A stretch of DNA of 64,000 bases from an uncultured Caulobacterales bacterium (GTDB lineage: Bacteria > Pseudomonadota > Alphaproteobacteria > Caulobacterales > Caulobacteraceae): NCBI GenBank assembly GCA_903862425.1, contig CAIOYC010000014.1, forward strand, positions 1-64,000, read 5' to 3'. The notes under the pieces were generated by a model. That model saw nothing but the letters and a program-made list of their open reading frames with translations, was not told the origin of the DNA and did not search any database. Positions 1-8,532 of the stretch are shown here, piece by piece (the first letter of the stretch is position 1; the number at the start of each line of letters is the position of its first letter). A program made the translations under genes and the position numbers.

Positions 1-8
1 CCTGCGAC

Positions 9-41
9 CGTCATGCCCGGACTTGTTCCGGGCACCCATGG
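9..41. repeat. Dispersed palindromic repeat, left arm of a 33-bp inverted pair
   Basis: This 33-bp unit is repeated exactly, in inverted orientation, at 274-306. Each copy contains its own hairpin (TGCCCGGA, loop CTTGT, TCCGGGCA). Units of this type (GTCATGCCCGGAC... cores) are widely dispersed in alphaproteobacterial genomes; here two copies bracket a GIY-YIG remnant like terminal inverted repeats. Confidence 0.85.
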
Positions 42-57
42 CGCTAGCCTTGCCTTT

Positions 58-264
58 ATGCGGAGCGAGGGGATCATCGCGGTTTACATCCTGGCGAGCC
101 GGAAGAACGGTACGCTCTACACCGGCGTCACCAGCGACCTGTCGCGGCGGGTTTTCGAGCACCGCGAGGGCGTCAACAAGGGCTATCCGCGCCGGTGGAA
201 GATCAACCTGATCGAGTCGGACAATCCAGACTGGCTCGACCTCTACGACCGGCTAAATGGTTGA
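58..264 (+). pseudogene. GIY-YIG nuclease-like gene with internal in-frame deletion
   Basis: About 68 residues if the ATG at 58 is used; an upstream ATG at 13 lies inside the flanking repeat. The N-terminal half matches the small YhbQ-like GIY-YIG family: VYILA..NGTLYTGVT, then the Arg and EH of RRVFEHREG. The C-terminal half matches the family end (RRWKINLIE, NPDW.DLY). Full members of this family run about 90-95 residues. Missing between HREGV and RRWKI are roughly 30 residues that normally hold the beta strand with LVW.E and the REK helix carrying the catalytic Glu. The reading frame stays open, so this could be a short expressed protein, but loss of the metal-binding Glu makes nuclease activity unlikely. 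I call it a deletion derivative. It sits exactly between the two 33-bp inverted repeats. Confidence 0.65.
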
Positions 265-273
265 AGCGTCCCA

Positions 274-306
274 CCATGGGTGCCCGGAACAAGTCCGGGC
301 ATGACG
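274..306. repeat. Dispersed palindromic repeat, right arm
   Basis: Exact reverse complement of 9-41 over 33 bases; the match stops abruptly on both sides. It starts about 10 bp after the GIY-YIG stop codon and can itself form an 8-bp hairpin with a 5-base loop. The following stretch, 307-506, contains no gene that I can support. Confidence 0.85.
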
Positions 307-506
307 AGAATGATGGTGGAGTGGCCGGACTGCTTCCACCCCTTCGCGGAAGCTCGGAGTGTCGGCTTTGGGCATGAGAGAATTAAGGTAGGCCCCTTCG
401 CTCTCGGAGTACCCGAAGTCCATCTTGGCCGCTTCATGGCGTGGGCTTTGCAGGTTGCGAGCCGGGCTTCGCCGGTGTTCTCTCCAAGAAAACGGAGGAA
501 CGGCCC

Positions 507-1334
507 ATGCCTCGCGCGCGCAATGGCGACGTGGAGATCGAGTATCAGTCCTTCGGGGACAACCAGCCGCAGACGGTGCTCTTGGTGAACGGGCTGGGGT
601 CGCAGATGACGCGCTGGCCCGAGGCCTTCTGCGAGAAGCTGGTGGCGAAGGGCTATCGCGTCATCCGGTTCGACAACCGCGACACCGGCCTCTCCATCTG
701 GCCGACCGAGGCCTATACCCTGACCGACATGGCCCATGACGGCTTCGCCGTGCTCGACGCGGCGGGCGTGAAGCGGGCCCATCTGGCCGGGGTGTCCATG
801 GGCGGGATGATCGTCCAGCGCATGGCGCTCGAACATCCGGACCGGGTACTCTCCATGACCTCGATCATGTCCACCACCGGCGAGCCCTCCACCTTCCAGT
901 CGAGCCCCGAGGCCGCCACCGTGCTCAACACGCCGCCACCGAACCCGGACAAGAACTACGAGGCCTTCATCGCCCACGGCATCGCCAGCGCCCGCACCAT
1001 CGGCAGCCCGTCCTATCCCTGGACCGACGACGAAGTACGCGAACGGGTGATCGCCGAGCACGCCCGCGCCTTCAATCCCGCCGGCGTGGCGCGCCAGATG
1101 GCGGCGGTGCGCGGCGATGGCGATCGCACCGCCGCGCTGAAGGGGCTGGCCATTCCGGTGGTGGTGCTGCACGGCGCGGACGATCCGCTCCTGCCTCCCG
1201 CCGGCGGGGAAGCCACCGCCGCCGCCATCCCCGGCGCGGAGCTGCGCATCATCCCCGGCATGGGCCACGACCTGCCGCCGGGCCTCTACGAGATCTTCAT
1301 CGACGCGATCGTGAGCGCCGCCCGTCGCGCCTGA
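507..1334 (+). CDS. Alpha/beta-fold hydrolase
   Basis: A 275-residue alpha/beta hydrolase of unknown substrate, probably a cytosolic esterase or lactonase-like enzyme. The nucleophile elbow is GVSMGG with Ser97. The acid is probably the Asp in LHGADDPLLPP, and the His is in GMGHDLPP near the C-terminus. The oxyanion-hole strand is VLLVNGLG at 24-31. The ATG at 507 is chosen because it follows a strong GGAGGA ribosome site at 494-499; an in-frame ATG at 441 lacks one. No signal peptide is visible. The gene stands alone: 173 bp of apparently empty DNA plus the repeat pair lie upstream, and it converges on the cytochrome gene with a 6-bp gap. Confidence 0.85.
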   Translation: MPRARNGDVEIEYQSFGDNQPQTVLLVNGLGSQMTRWPEAFCEKLVAKGYRVIRFDNRDTGLSIWPTEAYTLTDMAHDGFAVLDAAGVKRAHLAGVSMGGMIVQRMALEHPDRVLSMTSIMSTTGEPSTFQSSPEAATVLNTPPPNPDKNYEAFIAHGIASARTIGSPSYPWTDDEVRERVIAEHARAFNPAGVARQMAAVRGDGDRTAALKGLAIPVVVLHGADDPLLPPAGGEATAAAIPGAELRIIPGMGHDLPPGLYEIFIDAIVSAARRA

Positions 1335-1340
1335 TCCGGG

Positions 1341-2399
1341 CTAGGACTTCGGCAAGGCGGCGATATAGGCGCGGATCAGGTCGATGCCCTCCTTGTGCGC
1401 CAGGGCGCGGCCGAGTTCGGGCATCATCACCCCCGGCTCGCGGCTCTCCATCCGATGGATCATGATTGACCGGTCCGGCTCGCCCGGCGCGATGTCGAAG
1501 TCGAGGTCGGCGGAGGCCTTGCCGGCCGCGACGGGGCGCTTGCCTAGGCCCCGCGCCACGCCGCTGGTGCGCTCGTATTCCAGATAGAGGCCGCTGTTGC
1601 TGGCCGCGCCTTCGGGGTTGTGACAGTGGGCGCAGTTGGCGTCGAGATAGGCGAAGGCGAGGGCCTGCACCGGCGTCGCGGCATCGTCCCAATGCGGCGT
1701 CTTGGGCGCATCGGCGGGGACTCCCTGGAGGATGCCCGACCTTGTCCAATGGGCGAGTTGGTTCTCGGCGCCGGTAACATAGGCGTAGTCGCCGTTCAGG
1801 TTGCGCGCCTTCGGGCCGATGGGCGTGAGCGCGCCGGACAGGGCGTGACATTCCTTGCACTGGTTGACGTTCGGCACGGCATAGCTGAACGAGACCGACG
1901 TACCCCTGGCGTCGGTGAAGGTCACCGGCGTGCGCGCACCCGCCCGCTTCAGCACCGCCTCGGTCTGGGCGTCGTTCCACACATAGGTCAGCGGAACCCA
2001 GCCGCTCGCCCGATGGATCAGCAGGCGCGTCTCGATGAACCGCACCTTCTCCTTGGGCTGACGGAAATCGGCGGGATAGGCGAATGTCTTGACCAGCACC
2101 GCGCCGACCGGAAGGTCGAGCACGCCGGTCGGTCTGTAGCTGCCCTTCTGGCCGGCGGGCACGAAGACGTAGCGCTGTTTTTCCGCATAGTCGCTGAACA
2201 GGGGTGTGTTCAAGGCGTAGGGCGTGAGCGCGGCGTCGGGCGCGCGACCGCCCGCATCGGTGAACAGGCGATAGGCCGCCAGGGTCGGAGCGGGCGCGGC
2301 GTCCATCAGCCGCGCCGTATCCACGCCCTGCGGCGGCGGCGCGGCGCTCATCATCAACAGACTCAAGGCGGCGATACTGGCCGCGAACGCGGGTTTCAC
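1341..2399 (-). CDS. SO2930-family dihaem c-type cytochrome
   Basis: A 352-residue exported protein with an N-terminal signal peptide (MKPAFAASIAALSLLMMSA) and two haem c sites, CKECH at 181-185 and CAHCH at 256-260. Length, spacing and the LNTPLFSDYA and LDANCAHCHNP motifs match the family named SO2930 / HNE_0200, whose function is not established. It is expected to be a periplasmic electron carrier or redox enzyme. The start is GTG at 2399, overlapping the TGA of the upstream beta-helix gene as GTGA, which implies translational coupling. In other genomes this family is typically found beside a parallel beta-helix protein, as here. Confidence 0.88.
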   Translation of the reverse strand: MKPAFAASIAALSLLMMSAAPPPQGVDTARLMDAAPAPTLAAYRLFTDAGGRAPDAALTPYALNTPLFSDYAEKQRYVFVPAGQKGSYRPTGVLDLPVGAVLVKTFAYPADFRQPKEKVRFIETRLLIHRASGWVPLTYVWNDAQTEAVLKRAGARTPVTFTDARGTSVSFSYAVPNVNQCKECHALSGALTPIGPKARNLNGDYAYVTGAENQLAHWTRSGILQGVPADAPKTPHWDDAATPVQALAFAYLDANCAHCHNPEGAASNSGLYLEYERTSGVARGLGKRPVAAGKASADLDFDIAPGEPDRSIMIHRMESREPGVMMPELGRALAHKEGIDLIRAYIAALPKS

Positions 2400-3625
2400 T
2401 TCTTAGACAGCCTCGCCTGGGCCGGGGGCAGCACCACCGGCTTGGGTTCGGCCACCGGGGTTCCGGGGACGGAGGGGACGATGGTCGGCTTGGCGCTCAT
2501 CAGGTTGTTCACGTCCGTCAGGTTAAGGCGCAGCACCGGCCCGTCGGACAGCACCACGTTCACCTTCTCCTCCACCGGCGCGCCGCCCACGCGGGTGAAG
2601 CGGGTGGCGGCGTCCCACAGGATCGGCGGCATGGGCTTGGGCAGGAGGGCGGCGGCCTCCGGCGCGCCAGGGATGTTGGGGGCCCAGCCGTTGCGGCCGA
2701 TATGGTTGCCGCGCACCACAACGTCGCGGGGCAGAGGCTCGTAGGCGGCGTCCTTGATCTCGCGCTTGTAGCCGGTGACGATCACGGCCGCCGAAGCGTT
2801 GCCGCTGATGGTGTTGTCGAATACGTGGATGTCGCGGTTGGCCATGACCATCACCCCGGTGCCGGTGGGCACGGAGGCGACGATATTGCCCTTCGGCGCG
2901 AAGTTCTCCGTGTCGTTGTCCACCACCTTGTTGCGATAGATGCGGTGGCTATGACCGCCCTGCTGCGGCAGGTTGGGCAGGTCGAACACCAGGATGCCGC
3001 CCGCATTGTGGGTCGACAGGTTGTCGTGAACGTCGGCGTTCATCGAATTCTCGATCTCGATCCCGGCCACATTGAAATGGGCCAGGGAGTTCTGGACGAT
3101 GATGTTCTTGGACTGGCCCACATAGATGCCGGCGTCCGAGGCGCCGCGCACGGTCACGCCGTCGATCAGCACATTGGTGGAGGAGACGGGATAGACCCCG
3201 TAGGCGCCGTTGGTGGACTTGGGCGGGCCGGACCAATCCACCTTCATGTCGATGAAGCTGATCTGGTCCACGCCCTTGGCCTTCACCGCGTCGCCCTTGG
3301 CGTCGAGCACGGTGAGGTCGCGCACGGTGACGCCGTTGGAGGTGATCATCAGCCCCTCGCCCGCCGCCATCTGGCCGTGGAAGTCGAGGATGGTCTTGTC
3401 CTGGCCCGCGCCCTTGACGGTGACGTCCTTCACGTCGAGCGACAGGCCGTCGGTGAGTTCGAACGTGCCGGCGCCGAGCAGCACCGTATCGCCCGGCTTG
3501 GCGTCGATCAGGGCGGACTGCAACCGTTCCTGCGCCTCCTTGCCCGGAGCCACCTTGAGGATGGCGGCCTGGGCGGTGGTGGCGAACAGGAACGCGAGCA
3601 GGGCGGCGCCGGCGGGACGGATCAT
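2396..3625 (-). CDS. Secreted parallel beta-helix repeat protein
   Basis: About 409 residues with a signal peptide (MIRPAGAALLAFLFATTAQA). The body is a right-handed parallel beta-helix of the pectate-lyase or NosD type, with successive rungs such as VTVKGAG, VTVRDLTVLDAKG, NVLIDGVTVRGASDAGIYVGQS, IIVQNS and AGIEIENS. The end is Pro-rich and basic (PPAQARLSKK). It matches the beta-helix family that co-occurs with SO2930 cytochromes; its ligand is unknown, possibly a polysaccharide. I prefer the ATG at 3625, preceded by GGAG at 8-base spacing. An in-frame ATG at 3643 overlaps the acylase stop as ATGA and would add six residues ahead of the signal peptide. The gene sits in the middle of a coupled three-gene operon. 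Confidence 0.82.
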   Translation of the reverse strand: MIRPAGAALLAFLFATTAQAAILKVAPGKEAQERLQSALIDAKPGDTVLLGAGTFELTDGLSLDVKDVTVKGAGQDKTILDFHGQMAAGEGLMITSNGVTVRDLTVLDAKGDAVKAKGVDQISFIDMKVDWSGPPKSTNGAYGVYPVSSTNVLIDGVTVRGASDAGIYVGQSKNIIVQNSLAHFNVAGIEIENSMNADVHDNLSTHNAGGILVFDLPNLPQQGGHSHRIYRNKVVDNDTENFAPKGNIVASVPTGTGVMVMANRDIHVFDNTISGNASAAVIVTGYKREIKDAAYEPLPRDVVVRGNHIGRNGWAPNIPGAPEAAALLPKPMPPILWDAATRFTRVGGAPVEEKVNVVLSDGPVLRLNLTDVNNLMSAKPTIVPSVPGTPVAEPKPVVLPPAQARLSKK

Positions 3626-3639
3626 GGGGTGGGCTCCGG

Positions 3640-5727
3640 TCATTTGGCGGCCTCGCCGGGGCGATAGTCGCGCTCGATGTGGCCCTTCAGCTGGGCCTCG
3701 GTGAATAGGACGGGCTTGGTCTTGTGGGCGGCGAACAGGGGCGACTGGTCCGCATAGTGGGGCGAGGTCTCGTCCAGAGTGGCCGAACCGAACTGGTGGA
3801 TGGAGCGCGAGGTCATGCGCCCCTGCCGGTCCCAGTCCACGAACATCACATAGCAGTCGCCGTTGACCCCGTGCAGCCGCCCATCCACCCCCGGCGCGCC
3901 GTATATGGCGCGGTAGATATCCGGCCCCCCGTCCAGCGGCAGGTCGGTCTTGCCGCGGGTCAGTCGGTTCACCTCGCCCCACTCCGGATCGACGCGGTGA
4001 TGCCCGGCCTTGATCAGCGGGATGGCGGCCTTCAGCATCTGGATCGGCGACCAGTCCTTGTGCTGGCGCCGCTCCAGCCACATCACCGCCACCAGGGCAG
4101 CGCCGCGATTGTGCAGGTCGGTCCTGCCGTCCCAGGCGCGCAGCGTGGCCTGCGCCGCGGCGAGATCGGCGTCGCCCTTGGGATCGACCGCCAGCACTTC
4201 CTTCACCCAGGCGAACTCGTCCGAGTGCGGGCTGTAGGCCAGGTCGTACTTGTAGGCGTCGAACGCGGCCGCCGTGATCGAGCGGTCCGCGCCGTAGGTC
4301 TCGAGCGCCCGCCACGCGCGGTTGGTCATGTCGTCCGGGGGCTGGATGCCCATGGAGGCGGGAAAGTCGCTCGGCTTCAGGTCGTCCGCCGCGTCGGTGG
4401 CGCGGAAGGGCGTGTTGTTGGAGTTAAAGACCCAGCCGGACTTAGGATTCCAGATCTGCGGCGACATGCTGAAGGGGCGAAGGCGGGTCCAGACGAGGTC
4501 GGAACGGTCGCCGGGCACGACGCCGGACCAGTCCACCCCGTCCTTGCGCTCGGGATACATGCCGTTGGACAGGTAGCCGATATTACCCTTCTCGTCGGCA
4601 TAGATGTAGTTGATCGACGGCACCTTGCGCATGGCCATGGCCGTCTTCCACTCCGCCAGGGTCGTGGCCTTGTTCATGGCGTAGTATTCGGCGAGCTGGC
4701 CCATGCCGCCCTGGGTCGGCCAACGGATGGCGAAAGCGCCCTGCGGCCCCTTGATCACCGGCCCCTGGATTGAGGCCAGCACCTCGCGCGTCACCGGCTT
4801 CAGCGACCCGTCCGCCTGCTTCACCTGGATCTGCACCGTGCGGCGGTCGAGGTCCTTCCACTGGCCGTCCAGCTTGTACTGGTTCGGATTGGCCGGGTTC
4901 AGGGTCAGTTGATAGACGTCGGTGAGCTTGGGGTGGTTGACGGTCGCGGCCCAGCCGAGATGTGCATTATGCCCGCCGAGCAGGAAGGGGCTGGCGGGGA
5001 AGAAGCCGCCCGCCACGTGCCAGCCCTCGCCGCTCTCCACCACCGCCTCGTACCAGGTCAGCGGCCCGGTCCAGGGCTGGTGGGCGTTGAACAAGAGGCG
5101 TGTATGCCCGTCCGCCGCCCGCGACGGCGCCACCGCCAAGCCGTTGGAGCCTTGCTCGTGCGGCAGCTGCAGCTTGCCCGTGGCGACCTGGGCGAACACC
5201 GTGTCGAGGCCGTAGAAGGTCGGCCCGCGGAACAGGGTGAACGCCGCCAGATCCTTGCCCGTCACAGGCAGAAGGCCCTTGGCCACCTTGTCCGGATGCA
5301 GGGCTGCATAGCGGTTCACTCCGGCCGCATAGGCATCGAGGATGCCGCGGATATGGGGAGACAGGTCGCGCTCGTAGCCGGCGTCCAACGTCCGCTGGCC
5401 ATCCATCAGGGCGAACAGGGTGTCGCTCAGTACGCCGCTTTCGCCCTTCAGCACGGCCGACTGTCCGCGCGAGGCCATCACGCTTTCCTGCACCGTGGCG
5501 AAGTCGTCTTCCGCCTGGGCGAAGCCGAGCCCATAGCCCGCGTCCGCATCGGTCTTGCCGAGCACGTGCGGCACGCCGAAATCGTCGCGACGTATGCGTA
5601 CGTCATAGGCTCTGGCGTCATGGCGGGCGTCGTTGGATTCGGACGCGAGCGCCGGCGCCGCGACAGCGCCCAGCGCCAACACCACCGCCCACACGCCGAC
5701 CCCAAGGCGTCCTATTCTGTCCCGCAC
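3640..5727 (-). CDS. Penicillin acylase-family Ntn hydrolase (secreted)
   Basis: A 695-residue precursor of the S45 penicillin/AHL acylase family. Signal peptide at about 8-28 (VGVWAVVLALGAVAAPALA). An alpha chain is followed by the autoproteolytic Gly-Ser junction in HEQGSNGLAV, with the N-terminal nucleophile Ser194; then the typical substrate-pocket and beta-chain motifs (NAHQPW, GHNAHLGWAATVNHPKLTDVYQ). Members cleave amide bonds of penicillins, acyl-homoserine lactones or lipopeptides; the substrate here cannot be read from sequence. I chose GTG at 5727 because GGAG precedes it by 6 bases and the signal peptide follows directly; the longer open frame upstream is not credible. It is first in the operon with the beta-helix protein and dihaem cytochrome, all three predicted to be exported. 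Confidence 0.87.
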   Translation of the reverse strand: MRDRIGRLGVGVWAVVLALGAVAAPALASESNDARHDARAYDVRIRRDDFGVPHVLGKTDADAGYGLGFAQAEDDFATVQESVMASRGQSAVLKGESGVLSDTLFALMDGQRTLDAGYERDLSPHIRGILDAYAAGVNRYAALHPDKVAKGLLPVTGKDLAAFTLFRGPTFYGLDTVFAQVATGKLQLPHEQGSNGLAVAPSRAADGHTRLLFNAHQPWTGPLTWYEAVVESGEGWHVAGGFFPASPFLLGGHNAHLGWAATVNHPKLTDVYQLTLNPANPNQYKLDGQWKDLDRRTVQIQVKQADGSLKPVTREVLASIQGPVIKGPQGAFAIRWPTQGGMGQLAEYYAMNKATTLAEWKTAMAMRKVPSINYIYADEKGNIGYLSNGMYPERKDGVDWSGVVPGDRSDLVWTRLRPFSMSPQIWNPKSGWVFNSNNTPFRATDAADDLKPSDFPASMGIQPPDDMTNRAWRALETYGADRSITAAAFDAYKYDLAYSPHSDEFAWVKEVLAVDPKGDADLAAAQATLRAWDGRTDLHNRGAALVAVMWLERRQHKDWSPIQMLKAAIPLIKAGHHRVDPEWGEVNRLTRGKTDLPLDGGPDIYRAIYGAPGVDGRLHGVNGDCYVMFVDWDRQGRMTSRSIHQFGSATLDETSPHYADQSPLFAAHKTKPVLFTEAQLKGHIERDYRPGEAAK

Positions 5728-6108
5728 CGGCCACTCCCTGGATCGCGCCCGCTTCTGATCGGATGGCGCGAGGCGCCCGAGCTGCGAGCTTGGATCAAAG
5801 CAGGTGTTTGTGAACACTGACAAGATGCGGCCTGCAGATAGGCAGGGCGGAGCGTTCACGATCCAGGGGCGAAACCGGCTGTCAAACCCGGACGGGGCGG
5901 CGAGACCGGCGCCCACTTCAACACTCGCGCCGCCCACGCGGCCGGGGCGACGGTACCGGGATGAGCGCGTCTAGGCTGGCCGGTCGCCGCGGCCGGAGTC
6001 TGCAGCATCCCTTGTACCCTGCGGGGGTTTTCGGCTAACGGCTGGGTCGGTCGTAGGGTCGGTATGGCCCCCTCTACGGTCCACCCCCGCCGTTCCGAAG
6101 AGCCTCCC
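5728..6108. other. Divergent intergenic region, 381 bp
   Basis: This region separates the leftward acylase operon from the rightward acyl-CoA dehydrogenase gene. I see no gene in it. It holds a short inverted repeat at 5804-5817 and a GGTCGGTCGTAGGGTCGGT stretch near 6045-6063. Promoters for both directions must lie here, but no convincing -35/-10 pair stands out. Confidence 0.6.
5804..5817. promoter_or_regulatory. Short inverted repeat, possible operator
   Basis: GTGTT TGTG AACAC, a 5-bp perfect dyad with a 4-base spacer, about 77 bp upstream of the acylase start. On the minus strand, a TTGTCA-like -35 and a TTTGAT-like -10 flank it. Size and position would suit a repressor site, but no regulator can be assigned and a 5-bp dyad can occur by chance. 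Confidence 0.25.
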
Positions 6109-7905
6109 ATGTCCCTGATCCTGTCCCGCCGCGACCTGGACTTTCTGGTGTTCGAGTGGCTGGACGCCGCCGCTCTCACCAGCCGCGAGCGCTATCAGGA
6201 CCACTCGGCCGAGACCTTTCATCAGGTGCTGGACACCTGCGAGGCCATCGCCACGGACCACTTCGCCCCGCACAACAAGCTGAACGACCAGAACGAGCCG
6301 CAATTTGTGAACGGCGGCGCGGTCACCATCCCGGAGGTCAAGCGGGCGCTGGCTGTCTATAGCGAGGCGGCCCTGATCGCACCGGGGCAGCTCTACGAGT
6401 ACGGCGGCATGCAGCTGCCCGCCCTGCTGGAGAAGGCCTGCGCGGTCTGGTTCCGCGCCGCCAATATCGCCACCTCGGCCTATCCATTCCTTACCGCGGC
6501 CAACCTCAACGTCATCGCCGCCTATGGCGAGGACTGGCAGAAGGAGCGCTTCATCCCGCCGATGACCGAGGGGCGCTTCTTCGGCACCATGTGCCTGTCA
6601 GAGCCGCAGGCCGGCTCGTCCCTATCCGATGTGCGCACCCGGGCGGTGAAGCAGGACGACGGGATCTATCGCCTCTACGGGACCAAGATGTGGATCTCGG
6701 GCGGCGACCAGGATATTTCGGAAAACATCATCCACCTGGTCCTGGCGCGCTCGCCCGATGGCATTCCGGGGGTGAAGGGCCTGTCGCTCTACATCGTGCC
6801 CAAGTTCCTGGTGAACGAGGACGGAACCCTGGGGGAGCGCAACGACGTCGTCCTGGCCGGGCTGAACCACAAGATGGGCTATCGCGGCACCACCAACACC
6901 CTGCTCAACTTCGGCGAGGGCGGCCACCGGCCGGGCGGCGAGGCGGGTGCCGTGGGCTATCTGATCGGGCAGGAGAACAACGGCCTCGCCTGCATGTTCC
7001 ACATGATGAACGAGGCGCGGATCGGCGTCGGCTCAGGCGCGGTGGCGCTGGGCTATACCGGCTATTTGCACGCGGTGGATTACGCCAAGTCTCGCCAACA
7101 AGGCCGCCCCAACGGGGCCAAGGACCCGACCACGCCGCAGGTGGCCCTGACGCGCCACACCGATATCCGCCGCATGCTGCTGGCCGCCAAGTCCTATGTG
7201 GAGGGCGGCATGGCCCTGGCCCTCTACTGCGCGCGGCTGGTAGACGAGGAGCGCACGGCGCAGACCCCCGAGGCGAGGGTCGAGGCGCACCTGCTACTCG
7301 ACATGCTGACCCCCATCGCCAAGAGCTGGCCCTCGCAATGGTGCCTGGAGGCGAACAGCCTAGCGATCCAGGTGCACGGCGGATACGGCTATACCCGCGA
7401 CTACAACGTGGAGCAGTTCTACCGCGACAATCGGCTGAACCCGATCCACGAGGGGACGCACGGCATCCAGGGCATCGACATCCTGGGCCGCAAGGTGGTG
7501 ATGCAGGGCGGTGCGGGGCTGAACCTGTTCAACGCCACACTGGAGAAGACCGTGGCGAGGGCCAAGGCCTCGGGCGACGAGACGCTGGCGGGCTATGCCG
7601 GCGAATTGCATGCGGCGCTGGACCGGCTGAACGCCGTCACCGCGACCCTGCACGCCATCAATGACCAGGAACGGACCCTCGCCAACGCCTCGGTCTATCT
7701 GGAGGCCTTCGGTCACATCACCGTCGCCTGGATCTGGCTGGAGCAGGCTTTGGCGGCGCTCGGCAAGGCCGGCGACTTCTACGACGGCAAGCGCCAGGCC
7801 GCGCGATACTTCTTCCGCTGGGAGCTGCCCAAGGTCTACCCACAGCTCGATCTTCTGGAGACGCTCGACGATACGACCTTGGAAATGCAGGAGGCTTGGT
7901 TCTAA
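6109..7905 (+). CDS. Acyl-CoA dehydrogenase, long form with C-terminal extension
   Basis: 598 residues, about 200 longer than the basic acyl-CoA dehydrogenase; it belongs to the subgroup with an extra C-terminal helical domain. It is a cytosolic FAD enzyme that makes the 2,3-double bond in acyl-CoA during beta-oxidation or related catabolism. Visible motifs: MCLSEPQAGSSLSDVRT (FAD/substrate loop), W.SGGDQD, GYGYTRDYNVEQFYRD, and IHEGTHGIQ with the probable catalytic Glu. The ATG at 6109 follows GAAGAG and begins at the family N-terminus. A TetR regulator follows 30 bp downstream, so the two are probably cotranscribed and the regulator may respond to acyl-CoA. Confidence 0.9.
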   Translation: MSLILSRRDLDFLVFEWLDAAALTSRERYQDHSAETFHQVLDTCEAIATDHFAPHNKLNDQNEPQFVNGGAVTIPEVKRALAVYSEAALIAPGQLYEYGGMQLPALLEKACAVWFRAANIATSAYPFLTAANLNVIAAYGEDWQKERFIPPMTEGRFFGTMCLSEPQAGSSLSDVRTRAVKQDDGIYRLYGTKMWISGGDQDISENIIHLVLARSPDGIPGVKGLSLYIVPKFLVNEDGTLGERNDVVLAGLNHKMGYRGTTNTLLNFGEGGHRPGGEAGAVGYLIGQENNGLACMFHMMNEARIGVGSGAVALGYTGYLHAVDYAKSRQQGRPNGAKDPTTPQVALTRHTDIRRMLLAAKSYVEGGMALALYCARLVDEERTAQTPEARVEAHLLLDMLTPIAKSWPSQWCLEANSLAIQVHGGYGYTRDYNVEQFYRDNRLNPIHEGTHGIQGIDILGRKVVMQGGAGLNLFNATLEKTVARAKASGDETLAGYAGELHAALDRLNAVTATLHAINDQERTLANASVYLEAFGHITVAWIWLEQALAALGKAGDFYDGKRQAARYFFRWELPKVYPQLDLLETLDDTTLEMQEAWF

Positions 7906-7935
7906 AGCTTCGAACCGTAACGGACGGCGGTGCGG

Positions 7936-8532
7936 ATGACTGAACCCGGACTTCGGGCGCGCAAGATGGCGCGCACCCGCAAGACGATCGCGGATGCGGC
8001 CCTGGCCGCCTTCATGGCGCAAGGCTATGGCGCGACGCGCCTGGAGGAGATCGCCGAGGCGGCGGGCGTCCACAAGCGCACCCTGTTGCGCTACTTCCCC
8101 ACCAAGACCCATCTCGTCCTTTATCGCCAGCATGCGGCGCTGGAAACATTCGAGACGGCGCTGGCCGGGCGCGGCGAGCGCGCGGTGGTCGATGTCTGGC
8201 AGGACCATGTGATCGCCCACTCCCGCAAGCTGGTGAACGAGGGCGCCGCCGCCAATATCGGCAAGATCGCCGCGCTCGAACCCTCCGTCCGCCAGGCCGC
8301 GCTGGAACTGCGCCAGCAGTACCAGCGCCTGATCTCCCGCGCCCTGCACCAGGAGGCCGGCGGCGGCAAGGACAGCCTGATCTGGTCCAAGGTGGTCGCC
8401 GCGGCCCTCGTGGGCGGCAACTACGCCGTCGGCGACTGGATCATGCGCGAGGAGGCCTATGGCGAGTTCGAGGTGGCGGAAAGCGAAGTGCTGCGGCTCG
8501 TCCGCGAAGGCTTCTTCCCGCGAAAGGGCTGA
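7936..8532 (+). CDS. TetR/AcrR-family transcriptional regulator
   Basis: 198 residues. The N-terminal helix-turn-helix reads TRKTIADAALAAF, then EEIAEAAGVHKRTLLRYFPTK, the TetR signature. The ligand-binding C-terminal half is poorly conserved, as usual. It starts at ATG 7936, with a GTG two codons upstream as an alternative. It lies 30 bp behind the acyl-CoA dehydrogenase gene on the same strand, so it plausibly controls that gene, as many fatty-acid TetR regulators do; this is inference. It converges on the hybrid kinase with no bases between the stop codons. Confidence 0.85.
   Translation: MTEPGLRARKMARTRKTIADAALAAFMAQGYGATRLEEIAEAAGVHKRTLLRYFPTKTHLVLYRQHAALETFETALAGRGERAVVDVWQDHVIAHSRKLVNEGAAANIGKIAALEPSVRQAALELRQQYQRLISRALHQEAGGGKDSLIWSKVVAAALVGGNYAVGDWIMREEAYGEFEVAESEVLRLVREGFFPRKG

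Noticed and set aside
2396-4315. A 639-residue open frame extending the beta-helix protein into the acylase gene
   Set aside because: The extra N-terminal part is read out of frame across the acylase gene and is Arg/Gly-rich; a signal peptide starts at 3625.
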